A stretch of 55,842 bases of DNA from Actinomycetota bacterium (GTDB taxonomy: Bacteria; Actinomycetota; Thermoleophilia; Gaiellales; Gaiellaceae): positions 1 through 55,842 of the forward strand of contig VAWR01000003.1 of assembly GCA_005885245.1 (NCBI GenBank). Reading direction: 5' to 3'. The notes below the pieces were generated by a model, which worked only from the letters and a program-made list of their open reading frames with translations, was not told the DNA's origin and ran no database searches. Position numbers and translations under genes: made by a program. The number at the start of each line of letters is the position of its first letter. Position 1 is the stretch's first letter. Below are positions 26,957 to 35,392 of this stretch, piece after piece.

Positions 26957-27406
26957 TTGAACAGCGCATTTCGGATCTGGGCCTCCCTCGTTTCCCTCGC
27001 CGTCATCGTGCAGGTGGGCCTTGCCGCTTACGGCGCGTTTCATGCCGTCGACGTATCCGACGATAACGGCACGATCGGAAAGACCTCGGTGTCCGACGGA
27101 TTCGCCGCCCATTCCGCGCTCGGCTACACCATCTTCCTCGCGGCGCTCATCCTCCTGGTCCTCGCCCTGATCGGGCGGCGAAGCCTCGGCTCGGCCCGCG
27201 TCAAGTGGAGCGGCGGGCTCGTCGGCCTCATCGTCGTCCAGATCCTGCTCGCCTGGGCGGGCGATGCGACGCCCTGGCTCGGCATTCTCCACGGGATGAA
27301 CGCGCTGGCCGTGGCCGGAATCGCAGGTAGCCTCGCCGGCCGCGAGTGGGCCGCACACCGGAGCGGCGCAGGTACACCCGTGCCGCGACCAGCGGCTCCC
27401 ATGTAG
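26957..27406 (+). CDS. Four-helix membrane protein (DUF6220-like)
   Basis: A 149-residue integral membrane protein with four hydrophobic segments, of which the clearest are SLAVIVQVGLAAYGAF, LGYTIFLAALILLVLALIG and GLVGLIVVQILLAWAG. Conserved-looking His residues (FHAVD, AAHSALGY, LHGMNAL) could bind haem or metal, as in cytochrome-like four-helix families. It resembles DUF6220. The start is TTG 26957 with GGAGGAGAG directly upstream. The kinase gene begins 11 bp after its stop, so the two are likely co-transcribed. The function is unknown. Confidence 0.65.
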   Translation: MNSAFRIWASLVSLAVIVQVGLAAYGAFHAVDVSDDNGTIGKTSVSDGFAAHSALGYTIFLAALILLVLALIGRRSLGSARVKWSGGLVGLIVVQILLAWAGDATPWLGILHGMNALAVAGIAGSLAGREWAAHRSGAGTPVPRPAAPM

Positions 27407-27417
27407 GCCGGCAGTCG

Positions 27418-28824
27418 GTGGACGTACGCGCGCGCCACCTACGTCTTCTCACCGAGACCATCGCGGCGGTGAACTCGACGCTGGATCTCGAGGAGGTGCT
27501 TGCGCTGGTGGCCCGCAAGGTGGCGGACGCGCTCGACACGGAGGCCTGCTTCGTCTACCTGTACGACGAGCGCAGCGACGAGCTCGTGTTGCGGGCGACG
27601 CACGGGACGAGTGTCGAGGAGATGACCAGGCGTCCGCGGATGCGCCGCGGCGAGGGCATCACCGGGACGGCGGCGGCGGAGCAGGCACCGGTGATGATCC
27701 CGTCTCAGGCGCACCTCGACCCCCGCTTCAAGCTCTTCGCCAACCTCCCGGAGGATCAGTACGAGTCGATTCTCGCCGTGCCGATCCTCGCGCGGGAGCG
27801 GTTGGCCGGCGCACTGAACGTCCGCACGCTTCAGCCGCGAGAGTTCACGCAGGAAGAGATCGAGCTCCTGGTGGCGATCGCCGACCAGGTCGCCCAGACG
27901 ATCGAGCACGCTCAGTTGTATGCACAGGCCCAGCAGCGGGTCGCCGAGCTCGAGGCTCTTGCCAGGATCTCCGAGGCGGTCTCGGAGTCGCTCTACCTCG
28001 AAGAGTCGCTGGAGGCGATCGTCAAGACGACGATGGACGCCGTCGGCGCGACGGGTGCGGCGCTCGTCCTGGAGGACGGCAACATCGCCTGGCCGGAGGG
28101 CCACCCTGGTACGCACGCGGTCCGACTGCCCTTGCGCTGGAAGCGCCGCCAGATCGGTGAGCTCGTCTGCGACCGCGACACGCCGTTCACAGCCGACGAG
28201 CGTGCGCTGCTCGCGTCGATCGCACACCACGCGGCGGTTGCACTCGAGCACGGGCGCGCAGTGATGCGCGGCGTGCTGGCCCAGGAGATCCATCACCGGG
28301 TCAAGAACAATCTGCAGACGGTCGCGTCGCTGTTGCGACTTCAGGCGCGCGCGCCGCACGCGGATCCTCGCAAGGCGCTCGAGGATTCGGTGCACCGGAT
28401 CCTCGCGATCGCCGCGGTGCACGAGGTCCTGACGGAGCAGCGCGAGGAGGTCGTGGAGCTACGCGAGCTCCTGGAGCGACTGCGCGCGATGCTCGTCCAG
28501 GGCCTGGCCGCCGGCAAGGAGGTCCGCGCAGACCTCGAGCCGGTCGCGCTGGCGGGCAACAGAGCGACCGCCCTCGCACTGGTCTTCAGCGAGCTGCTCC
28601 AGAACGCCCTCGAGCACGGCGGAGAGACGGTGCAGATCGAACTCACGCAGCGAAACGGCGAGGTGAGGCTCGCGATAGCCGACGACGGCGAGGGAATCGA
28701 AGCGGACGCAGAGGGCACAGGCCTGTCGATCGTGCAAGCCCTCGTCCGAGACGAGCTACAAGGCCGCCTAGATCTCCGCAACGAGGGCGGCACGAGAGCG
28801 GAAGTGGTCTTCCCAGCGAAGTAG
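27418..28824 (+). CDS. pdtaS: PdtaS-like histidine kinase (GAF-GAF-HisKA_2)
   Basis: Soluble sensor kinase of about 468 residues. It has a first GAF domain (about 15-165; ETIAAVNSTLDLEEVLALVARKVADAL), a second GAF-like domain (about 175-285), then the HisKA_2 dimerisation motif EIHHRVKNNLQTVASLL (His292/293) and a HATPase with ELLQNALEHG and DDGEGIE. This layout is that of the PdtaS/EutW type, which phosphorylates ANTAR-domain antiterminators. Such a regulator is encoded 650 bp downstream (29478-30044). The GTG at 27418 is preferred because a longer GTG at 27346 would overlap the upstream gene by 61 bp; no clear ribosome site resolves it. Confidence 0.85.
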   Translation: MDVRARHLRLLTETIAAVNSTLDLEEVLALVARKVADALDTEACFVYLYDERSDELVLRATHGTSVEEMTRRPRMRRGEGITGTAAAEQAPVMIPSQAHLDPRFKLFANLPEDQYESILAVPILARERLAGALNVRTLQPREFTQEEIELLVAIADQVAQTIEHAQLYAQAQQRVAELEALARISEAVSESLYLEESLEAIVKTTMDAVGATGAALVLEDGNIAWPEGHPGTHAVRLPLRWKRRQIGELVCDRDTPFTADERALLASIAHHAAVALEHGRAVMRGVLAQEIHHRVKNNLQTVASLLRLQARAPHADPRKALEDSVHRILAIAAVHEVLTEQREEVVELRELLERLRAMLVQGLAAGKEVRADLEPVALAGNRATALALVFSELLQNALEHGGETVQIELTQRNGEVRLAIADDGEGIEADAEGTGLSIVQALVRDELQGRLDLRNEGGTRAEVVFPAK

Positions 28825-28877
28825 CCGCCCAACCAAGCACGGAAGGGAACAACCGCCGAGCGCCAACACCAAAAGGA

Positions 28878-28950
28878 GTGCGCGGGCTTCGCCCGCGCAC
28901 GTTAGGCGCGAAGCGCAGTAACTAGAGCCAAGCGAAAGCGAAGCTTTCGC
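28878..28950. repeat. Two-hairpin repeat, family 2 copy D
   Basis: Hairpin 1 is GTGCGCGGGC-TTC-GCCCGCGCAC (28878-28900). After about 30 bases comes hairpin 2, GCGAAAGC-GAA-GCTTTCGC (28932-28950). The same pair with the same linker motif occurs at 42413-42491. Both copies lie between convergent genes, so they probably act as bidirectional terminators. Confidence 0.75.
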
Positions 28951-28956
28951 GCGGAG

Positions 28957-29391
28957 TTAGACGCCGCCGTCGCCGCCCGCGGGGCGGGACCACCAGGCAT
29001 CGTTGCTGCCGGCCATTGCGCCCTGCAGCTGGTCTACGTAGTTGATGAGATCGCGCTCGCGCCGGTCGAGGTTCTGCTCGAGCTCCTCGAGCTCCGTTCG
29101 CCAGCGCTCGATGCGATCTTCCCGGATCTGCACGTCTGCCTCGAACTCCGCTTCCCGCTGCACGAGGTCGCTCTCGAGGCGCTTGAGCTCGCTGGGGTGA
29201 GCGTCGCCCGTTGGTGCGGAGATGGGGTGGGGCTCACTAGCGGAGATGAGCTCACTAGCGGAGATCGGGTGGGGCTCGCTCGAGACCTCGGCGCGCTCTC
29301 CGAAGATGGGCGCAAGCGAGGCGGCCTGCTCCGCCGAGATCTCGACGCGGAGGACGAGGGGTTTGGGGGTACTTGATTCGTGGTCAGACAT
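28957..29391 (-). CDS. Coiled-coil protein with internal repeat
   Basis: A 144-residue soluble protein. The N-terminal part has one beta-rich segment (KPLVLRVEISAEQAASLAPIF). The middle has a short repeat of SEPHPISA, mirrored in the DNA by a duplicated block around 29221-29280. The C-terminal half (about 80-130) is strongly charged with heptad spacing (LKRLESDLVQREAEFEADV, ELEELEQNLDRRERDL), indicating a coiled coil. It lies between the PdtaS-like kinase and the PdtaR-like regulator on the opposite strand and shares a promoter region with the regulator. The ATG at 29391 is preferred over an upstream ATG whose leader is Arg-rich. No known family is recognised. Confidence 0.6.
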   Translation of the reverse strand: MSDHESSTPKPLVLRVEISAEQAASLAPIFGERAEVSSEPHPISASELISASEPHPISAPTGDAHPSELKRLESDLVQREAEFEADVQIREDRIERWRTELEELEQNLDRRERDLINYVDQLQGAMAGSNDAWWSRPAGGDGGV

Positions 29392-29477
29392 GAGGAGCCG
29401 CACCTCCAGAATCGCCCGCTGGGGCGCCCGGCAGCATCCCTCGGCCGAGCGTTTTCGGCCAGACTCACCCATCAGAG

Positions 29478-30044
29478 GTGAGGATCCTCGTCGCAGAGGA
29501 CGAGACGATCATCCGGCTCGATCTGCGGGCCCTGCTCGAGCATGCCGGCTTCGAGGTCTGCGCGGAGGCCCGTGACGGTGAGGAGGCGGTGTCTCTGGCC
29601 CGCTCGGAGCGGCCGGATCTCGCCCTCCTGGACGTCAAGATGCCGAAGCTCGATGGGATCGAGGCGGCTCGGCGGATCCTGGACGACCGGCCGATCCCGA
29701 TCGTGATGCTGACCGCGTACGGGCAGGACGAGCTCGTCCAGCGCGCGGCGGAGGCCGGCGTGTTCGGCTACCTGGTCAAGCCCTTCCGCGAGCAGGATCT
29801 GCTCCCCGCCATCCACACGGCGCGGGCGCGACACGAGGAGTTGGCCGCCCTCCGCGAGGAGGCCGAATCGCTGGCCGACGCCCTCGCCGCGCGCAAGGCT
29901 ATCGAGCGCGCGAAAGGCCTCCTGATGGAGAAGGAGGGTCTGTCCGAGCAAGAAGCGTTCGGGCGGCTCAGAAAGGCCAGCCAGATCTCCGGTCGGCCGC
30001 TCAAGGTCGTCGCCGAGGCCCTGATCGCAACCTTCGAGAGCTGA
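29478..30044 (+). CDS. pdtaR: PdtaR-like ANTAR-domain response regulator
   Basis: RNA-binding antitermination regulator of 188 residues. The receiver domain (1-118) has the acidic pocket EDE, phospho-acceptor Asp52 in LLDVKMP, Thr in MLTAYG and Lys in LVKPF. A short coiled-coil linker (EELAALREEAESL) leads to an ANTAR domain at about 130-185 with ARKAIERAKGLLMEKEGLSE and EAFGRLRKASQ. In Mycobacterium, PdtaR is activated by PdtaS and acts on RNA hairpins. The matching kinase is at 27418-28824, and a candidate RNA target precedes glnA. The start is GTG 29478. It is divergent from the coiled-coil gene over 86 bp. Confidence 0.93.
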   Translation: MRILVAEDETIIRLDLRALLEHAGFEVCAEARDGEEAVSLARSERPDLALLDVKMPKLDGIEAARRILDDRPIPIVMLTAYGQDELVQRAAEAGVFGYLVKPFREQDLLPAIHTARARHEELAALREEAESLADALAARKAIERAKGLLMEKEGLSEQEAFGRLRKASQISGRPLKVVAEALIATFES

Positions 30045-30049
30045 CCGTC

Positions 30050-31936
30050 TCAGCTGTGCGAGCGTTCGAAGAGCCGTTCCCAGCGCTGCAGTAGCGCGTG
30101 CAACTCGTCGCGGGCACGTCTGTGCGCCGCGAGCAGCTCGACGTCGTTCCAATCCTTGGCCAGGCGGCCTTCGAGGTCGGCGACGACGCGTTCGCCGTCC
30201 GAGATCTCGGCCTCGATGCGCTCGAGCTCCGTCGGGCGCTCCTTGGTCTTGGCCGCCGATCTTTTCTGCTTCGGAGGCTTCGAGTCCGCGGGGGCGCGAG
30301 CCGGCGCGCGCAGCTCTTCGCGTCGCCGCACGTAGTCCGCCCAGCCGCCGTCGTACGGATTGAGCCGTCGGTCCTCGATTGCCAGGGTCCGCTCGGCGAC
30401 GGCGTCGAGGAGCGCCCTGTCGTGTGATACGAGCAGGATCGTGCCGGGAAACGCTTCGAGCGCCGCCTCGAGCGCCTCGCGGCTCTCCAGATCGAGATGG
30501 TTGGTCGGCTCGTCGACGACGAGGAAGTTGGCACCAGACGCGACGACCAGCGCCAGTGCGAGGCGCCGCCGCTCTCCGCCCGAGAGTGCGGTGACCGGCT
30601 TCTCGTGCTCCGTCCAGCCCGAGAAGAGAAAGCGGCCCAGCAACTTCTGCGCGTCCGGTCGTTGCAGCCCCGTCGCGCGTTGCACGCACTGGAGGACCGA
30701 GCCGCGCAGGTCGAGCTCGAGCTCCTGCTGCGAGAAGTACGCCGGCACGACGCCGTGCCCGAGGCGCACCGATCCACCCTGCGCCTCGCGCTTTTCGAGG
30801 ATCGTGTCGAGCAACGTGGTCTTGCCGGACCCGTTCGGCCCGACGAGCGCGACGTGCTCGCCGCGTTCGATTGCGAAGCTCGAGCTCTCGAGGAGGACGC
30901 GATCGCCGATCCGGAGGTCCAGTCCTTCGGCCTCCACAACGGTACGACCGCTTCGTGCGGGCTTCAGAAACTCGAAGCCGAGCTGCTTGCCCCTCCGGGT
31001 CAGGAGGTCGACCTCGCCCTTGACCTTCGCGCGCTCCTTCTCGAGCCGCTCGATCTGGGTCAGCTTCACCTGTGCCTTGCGCGCCATCTTCTCGGTGGAT
31101 GCGCGAAAGCGGGCGACGAAGCGTTCGAGCCGTTCGATGTCGCGTCCGATCCGATCCGCGTTCTTCGAAGCTGCCTGCAGGCGCGCCGCCTTCTCGATCC
31201 GCCATTCGTGCCAGGGGCCGGAGAAGTACGTGGAGCGTCCAGCTTCGAGCTCGAGCACGGAGTTCGCGACCGCTTCGAGGAACCAGCGGTCGTGCGCAAC
31301 GATCATGACGCCCGCGTCGAGAGACTGCAGCTCTCGCTCGAGCCACTCGAGGCTTTCGACATCGAGGTGGTTGGTCGGCTCGTCGAGAAGCAGCAAATCC
31401 GGGTCGCCGCCGAGCGCTCTGCCGAGAGACGCCCGCGTGAGCTCGCCGCCGGAGAAGCTCTCGAGCGGTCGATCCAGGTGCTCGTTCCTGAATCCGAGGC
31501 CCCGCAGGACTGTCGTCGCCCGCTCGCGCCAGTCATAGCCGCCGGCGTGCTCGAGCCGAGCCTGCGCTTCGCCGTACCGGCGGATCGTCGCCGGGTCATG
31601 GTCACCGGCGGCCATCAGCTGCTCGAGGCGACGGAGCTCGACCTCCAGTTGAACCAGATCGGCGGCGCCCGAGAGGACGTAGTCGCGAAGGGTGAGTCGG
31701 CGCTCGAGCGGCGGCCGCTGGTCGTGCAGCGCGATCCTCACGCCCTTCTGGAAGGCGAGGTCGCCGCCCTGAAGGCTGGTCTCGCCGACGAGCGCCCGCA
31801 GCAAGGTCGTCTTCCCGGTGCCGTTCGGTCCGGAGAGCGCGACTCGGTCCCGCCGCTCGACCTTGAAGGACACCCCGTCGAAGAGCGGGTCCCCGGAGAG
31901 CTCCTTGCGGAGATTGGATGCGATCACGACGGCCAT
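30050..31936 (-). CDS. ABC-F family ATPase
   Basis: Soluble protein of 628 residues with two ABC ATPase domains and no membrane segment, as in the ABC-F ribosome-associated factors. Domain 1 has GPNGTGKTT, SFSGGELTRA and LLLLDEPTNHLD. Domain 2 has GPNGSGKTT, ALSGGERRRLA and FLVVDEPTNHLD. Between them lies a charged linker (FVARFRASTEKMARKAQVKLTQIERLEKER), the P-site tRNA interaction motif region, and a C-terminal coiled coil follows (DGERVVADLEGRL). Members include Uup, EttA and antibiotic-resistance factors; this one cannot be subtyped by eye. The ATG at 31936 gives the usual N-terminus MAVVIASNLRKEL. It converges on pdtaR with a 5-bp gap. Confidence 0.94.
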   Translation of the reverse strand: MAVVIASNLRKELSGDPLFDGVSFKVERRDRVALSGPNGTGKTTLLRALVGETSLQGGDLAFQKGVRIALHDQRPPLERRLTLRDYVLSGAADLVQLEVELRRLEQLMAAGDHDPATIRRYGEAQARLEHAGGYDWRERATTVLRGLGFRNEHLDRPLESFSGGELTRASLGRALGGDPDLLLLDEPTNHLDVESLEWLERELQSLDAGVMIVAHDRWFLEAVANSVLELEAGRSTYFSGPWHEWRIEKAARLQAASKNADRIGRDIERLERFVARFRASTEKMARKAQVKLTQIERLEKERAKVKGEVDLLTRRGKQLGFEFLKPARSGRTVVEAEGLDLRIGDRVLLESSSFAIERGEHVALVGPNGSGKTTLLDTILEKREAQGGSVRLGHGVVPAYFSQQELELDLRGSVLQCVQRATGLQRPDAQKLLGRFLFSGWTEHEKPVTALSGGERRRLALALVVASGANFLVVDEPTNHLDLESREALEAALEAFPGTILLVSHDRALLDAVAERTLAIEDRRLNPYDGGWADYVRRREELRAPARAPADSKPPKQKRSAAKTKERPTELERIEAEISDGERVVADLEGRLAKDWNDVELLAAHRRARDELHALLQRWERLFERSHS

Positions 31937-32039
31937 CGGCTTGAGGCTAGCCGGGTGGCGCGAAAGGGCGCGTCGCCGGAAGAGCTGGGGTGGGATACAG
32001 CGCGCCGCGGCCTGGGCATCACCCGCAAGGCCGCCGGGC

Positions 32040-32141
32040 CCCGAGCCGCTCATTTACCTGCAAAAGCCGTTCACGCTCGGCGAGTTGGAAGGCGCGCTGA
32101 CCGGCGCGCTGCCCGCCTCATCCAGCATCGACGCCGCCTGA
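32040..32141 (+). pseudogene. Relic of a response-regulator receiver C-terminus
   Basis: The frame from 32040 reads PEPLIYLQKPFTLGELEGAL and stops at 32139. This closely matches the last strand and helix of receiver domains in hybrid kinases (FLQKPFTxxxLxxxV, with the conserved Lys-Pro). Nothing upstream in any frame supplies the Asp pocket, and the ABC-F start is only about 100 bp away. I read it as the remnant of a deleted gene. It is short, so chance resemblance is possible. Confidence 0.4.
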
Positions 32142-32173
32142 GGTAGCAGGAGCCGCGCGTTATCGTCCGGCCG

Positions 32174-33523
32174 GTGTCCGGCCGCTGCGTACTCGCCCTC
32201 GACGTCGGCACCTCCTCGGTCCGCGCGCACCGCTTCGACGACGCGGCGTCGGAAGACGGCGAACCGGCGCGGCGCGACTACAGCGGCGAGCAGGATCCGG
32301 ACCGCCTCGTCGAGTCGATCCGCGAGGCGATCGACGAGGCCGGTGGTGCGGACGGCGTAGATGCGGTCGCGACGTCGTGCTTCGGACACAGCCTGCTTGC
32401 GCTGGACACGGGCGGCAGGCCACTGACGCCGATCCTTTCCTGGCGCGACACTCGTTCCGCCGAGGCGGCGGACTGGCTCCTGCGTCGCCTGGACGCCGCC
32501 GCCGTGCATGCGCGCACCGGCTGTCAGATCCACACGAGCTACTGGCCGGCGAAGCTGGCGTGGCTCGCGCAGACCGAGCCGCATGTCTTCCGTCGCGCAC
32601 ATCGCTTCGTCTCGTTCTGCGATTACCTCTACGCACAGCTGCTCGGACGAGAGGTGCCCACGAGCATCGCGATGGCGTCGCCCACCGGCCTCGTCGACCT
32701 AAGGACCCGCACCTGGGACGAGGAGCTGCTCGACGCGCTCGGACTCGATGCCGAACGGCTTCCCCAGATCTCCGATGAGCCGGTCGAAGGCTGGTATCCG
32801 GCGCTCCTCGACGGAGCGTGCTCGAACTTCGGAGCGGGATGTCTGACCCGTGAGCGCGCCGCATTGATGGTCGGCACCTCTGGCGCCCTTCGGACGGTCT
32901 ACGAGACGGCGCGGCCCCAACCCCGGCCGGCGCTGTTCATGCACTGGGTGGACGACAAGCGTGTCGTCGAGGGAGGCTCGCTCTCGGACGGCGGCAATCT
33001 CCACGCCTGGCTCGGGAGGATGCTGAAAGGAGCAGCCGGGTCTCTCGCCGATCGCGATCCCGACTCGCACGGCTTGACGTTCCTGACCCTGCTCGGCGGC
33101 GAGCGGAGTCCCGGGTGGCATCAGCACGCCAGGGGAGCGATCCACGGGCTGACGTTCCAGACCACCCCGGCCGACCTGCGCCAGGCCGGGCTCGAGGGCG
33201 TCGCCTTTCGCTTTGCCGAGGTCGCGGACCTCATGCCCGAGCTCGAGGAGCTGGTCGCCACCGGCGGCGCGCTGATCGAGGATCCCGACTGGGTGCAAAT
33301 CATGGCCGATGCACTCGGGCGGCCCCTGACGACGTCGGGGGTCAAAGAGGCGTCGTTGCGCGGCGCAGCCGTCATCGCCCTCGAGCGGCTGGGGATACCG
33401 CCCGTGCCCGCGCCGGTCGGCGTGGTCGTCGAGCCGCGCCGCGACAGAGTGGACGTTTTTCGCGCCGCCCGCGAACGGCAGCGTCGGCTCTACGAGGTCG
33501 TGACCTCCGAGCCGATCAGCTGA
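32174..33523 (+). CDS. FGGY-family sugar kinase, possibly gluconokinase
   Basis: ATP-dependent carbohydrate kinase of 449 residues. The FGGY family is supported by the N-terminal phosphate loop LDVGTSSVRA, the sugar-site region SFCDYLYAQLLG, ALMVGTSGALRTVYE and the C-terminal SLRGAAVIALERLG. The neighbours are pentose-phosphate enzymes, including a short 6-phosphogluconate dehydrogenase. Gluconate to 6-phosphogluconate is therefore a reasonable guess; xylulokinase is the alternative. The start is GTG 32174. Its 3' end overlaps the convergent transketolase gene by 34 bp. Confidence 0.82.
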   Translation: MSGRCVLALDVGTSSVRAHRFDDAASEDGEPARRDYSGEQDPDRLVESIREAIDEAGGADGVDAVATSCFGHSLLALDTGGRPLTPILSWRDTRSAEAADWLLRRLDAAAVHARTGCQIHTSYWPAKLAWLAQTEPHVFRRAHRFVSFCDYLYAQLLGREVPTSIAMASPTGLVDLRTRTWDEELLDALGLDAERLPQISDEPVEGWYPALLDGACSNFGAGCLTRERAALMVGTSGALRTVYETARPQPRPALFMHWVDDKRVVEGGSLSDGGNLHAWLGRMLKGAAGSLADRDPDSHGLTFLTLLGGERSPGWHQHARGAIHGLTFQTTPADLRQAGLEGVAFRFAEVADLMPELEELVATGGALIEDPDWVQIMADALGRPLTTSGVKEASLRGAAVIALERLGIPPVPAPVGVVVEPRRDRVDVFRAARERQRRLYEVVTSEPIS

Positions 33524-35343
33524 CGTGCCGCGGCCGCGATGTGCTCGGCGTCGATGCCGTACGCATCGAGCAGCTCCTCCGGCTTGCCGGAGCGCGGCAT
33601 CTCGCGCACGGCCAGCTTGACTACGTGCGGGTGCTCGTCCTTCTCGGCGAGGGCGGCCAGCACCGCGTCGCCGAGCCCGCCTTCCGGGAAGTGGTCCTCG
33701 ACCGTGACGAGCCTGCCGGTCGCTTCCGCTGCAGCCTGCAGCGTGTCGCCGTCGATCGGCTTGATCGAATAGGCGTCGATCACGCGTACCGCAATCCCGT
33801 CCTCCTCGAGCGCGTCGGCGGCCTTCAGCGCCTCGTGCACGGTGATGCCGGTGCCGACGAGTGTGATGTCGTCGTCGTCCGACGAGCGCAGAACGCGGGC
33901 GCCGCCGACCTCGAACTCCTCGTCCGGGCCGTAGATGACCGGCGTGTTGGGCCGCAGCGTTCGGAGGAAGACGATTCCCTTCGTGTCCGCCATCCCCACG
34001 ACGAGCTTGGCGGTCTGGTTCGCGTCGCAGGGATGGAGGACGACGCTGGAGTGAATCGCTCGTAGCGAGGCGATGTCCTCGAGTGCCATCTGAGAGGGAC
34101 CGTCCTCGCCGATCGAGACACCTGCGTGCGATCCGGCCAGCCGCAGGTCGACCCGGCTGATCGCCGCCATGCGCACGAAGTCGTAAGCCCGTGAGAAGAA
34201 GGCGGCGAAGGTCGAGGCGAACGCGTTCCAGCCTCGAGCGTGCAGCCCCACGGCGGCTGCCAGCAGCTGCTGCTCGGCGATGTACATCTCGAAGAAGCGG
34301 TCGGGGTGTGCCTTCTTGAAGATCTCGGCGAAGGTCGAGTTGCTGACCTCGCCGTCGAGTGCGACGACGTCGCCGCGTGCGGAGCCGAGGGCGGTGAGCG
34401 CCTCGCCGTAGGCCTTTCGCGTCGCCACCTCGTCACCGAGCTCGTACCGGGGTAGCTCGAGGGGCCCGTCGGCGAAGCGATGCGGCTCACCCTGCTCGGG
34501 CCTGGCGACGTCGACGTGGATGTTGCGCTCGCCGCCCAACTCTGCGATCGCGGCGTCTGGATCGTCGAGGGCCTTACCGTGCCAGCCGTCCTTGTCCTCG
34601 ACGGCCTTCACGCCCTTGCCCTTGATCGTCCGCGCCACGACGACGGTCGGGCGGCCGGAAACCTCTGCCGCCTCCCGGAACGCGCGATCGATCTGCTCGA
34701 CGTCGTGGCCGTCGATCTCGATCGCGTTCCAGCCGAAAGCGCGTGCCCGTTCGACGTACACGCCGGTGTTCCATCCGATCATCGTCTCGCCTCGTTGTCC
34801 CAGGCGGTTGACGTCGATGATCGCGGTCAGGTTGTCGAGCCTGTAGTGCCCCGCGTGCTCGAAGGCTTCCCACATCGAGCCTTCCGCCGTCTCACTGTCG
34901 CCGCAGAGGACCCACACCCTCGAGGGCAGCCGGTCCAGATACTTCGCCGCGATCCCCATGCCGACGCCGATCGGCAGGCCCTGCCCGAGCGAGCCGGTCG
35001 CCACGTCCACCCAGGGGATGAGAGGCGTCGGATGTCCTTCGAGCATGCTCCCGAACGTCCGGTACGTCAGCAGCTCCTCGTCGGTGATCGCCCCGACGGC
35101 GCGGAGAATCGCGTAGTAGAGCGTGGAGGCGTGGCCCTTGGAGAAGATCAGCCGGTCGTTCGTCGCGTTCTTCGGGTCGTCGTAGTCGTAGCGGAGATGG
35201 TTCGCGACGAGGACGGCCATCAGGTCGGCCGCCGACATCCCCGACGTGGGATGGCCCGACTTCGCGACCGCCGCGGGCCGGATCGAGTCGACGCGGAACT
35301 GCTGTCCGAGCTCGCGGAGTTCGTTCGCGTCCATCGGGGCCAT
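33490..35343 (-). CDS. tkt: Transketolase
   Basis: Thiamine-diphosphate enzyme exchanging two-carbon units between sugar phosphates in the pentose-phosphate pathway. The 617-residue length and phrases such as RLIFSKGHASTLYYA, CGDSETAEGSMWEAFEHA and INVNRLGQRG-like NRLGQRG match the shorter, animal/actinobacterial-type transketolases rather than the 660-residue enterobacterial type. ThDP/Mg binding GDSE...N is present, as is the central pyrimidine-domain EDGPSQMALEDIASLRAI. The start is ATG 35343, or nine bases later (MDANEL). It is divergent from rpiB over about 50 bp. Confidence 0.95.
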   Translation of the reverse strand: MAPMDANELRELGQQFRVDSIRPAAVAKSGHPTSGMSAADLMAVLVANHLRYDYDDPKNATNDRLIFSKGHASTLYYAILRAVGAITDEELLTYRTFGSMLEGHPTPLIPWVDVATGSLGQGLPIGVGMGIAAKYLDRLPSRVWVLCGDSETAEGSMWEAFEHAGHYRLDNLTAIIDVNRLGQRGETMIGWNTGVYVERARAFGWNAIEIDGHDVEQIDRAFREAAEVSGRPTVVVARTIKGKGVKAVEDKDGWHGKALDDPDAAIAELGGERNIHVDVARPEQGEPHRFADGPLELPRYELGDEVATRKAYGEALTALGSARGDVVALDGEVSNSTFAEIFKKAHPDRFFEMYIAEQQLLAAAVGLHARGWNAFASTFAAFFSRAYDFVRMAAISRVDLRLAGSHAGVSIGEDGPSQMALEDIASLRAIHSSVVLHPCDANQTAKLVVGMADTKGIVFLRTLRPNTPVIYGPDEEFEVGGARVLRSSDDDDITLVGTGITVHEALKAADALEEDGIAVRVIDAYSIKPIDGDTLQAAAEATGRLVTVEDHFPEGGLGDAVLAALAEKDEHPHVVKLAVREMPRSGKPEELLDAYGIDAEHIAAAARQLIGSEVTTS

Positions 35344-35392
35344 TCTAGGAGGCGGGGCGCCTGCTCTGCCGCCGGTGGGGTACGGTCCAGAC

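Noticed and set aside
29221-29280. Short tandem DNA repeat as a possible CRISPR or VNTR
   Set aside because: Only two imperfect units, in frame within the coiled-coil gene, giving a peptide repeat. No spacers.
30497-32146. A 549-residue plus-strand frame opposite the ABC-F gene
   Set aside because: Antisense of a clear ABC-F ATPase; no family signatures.
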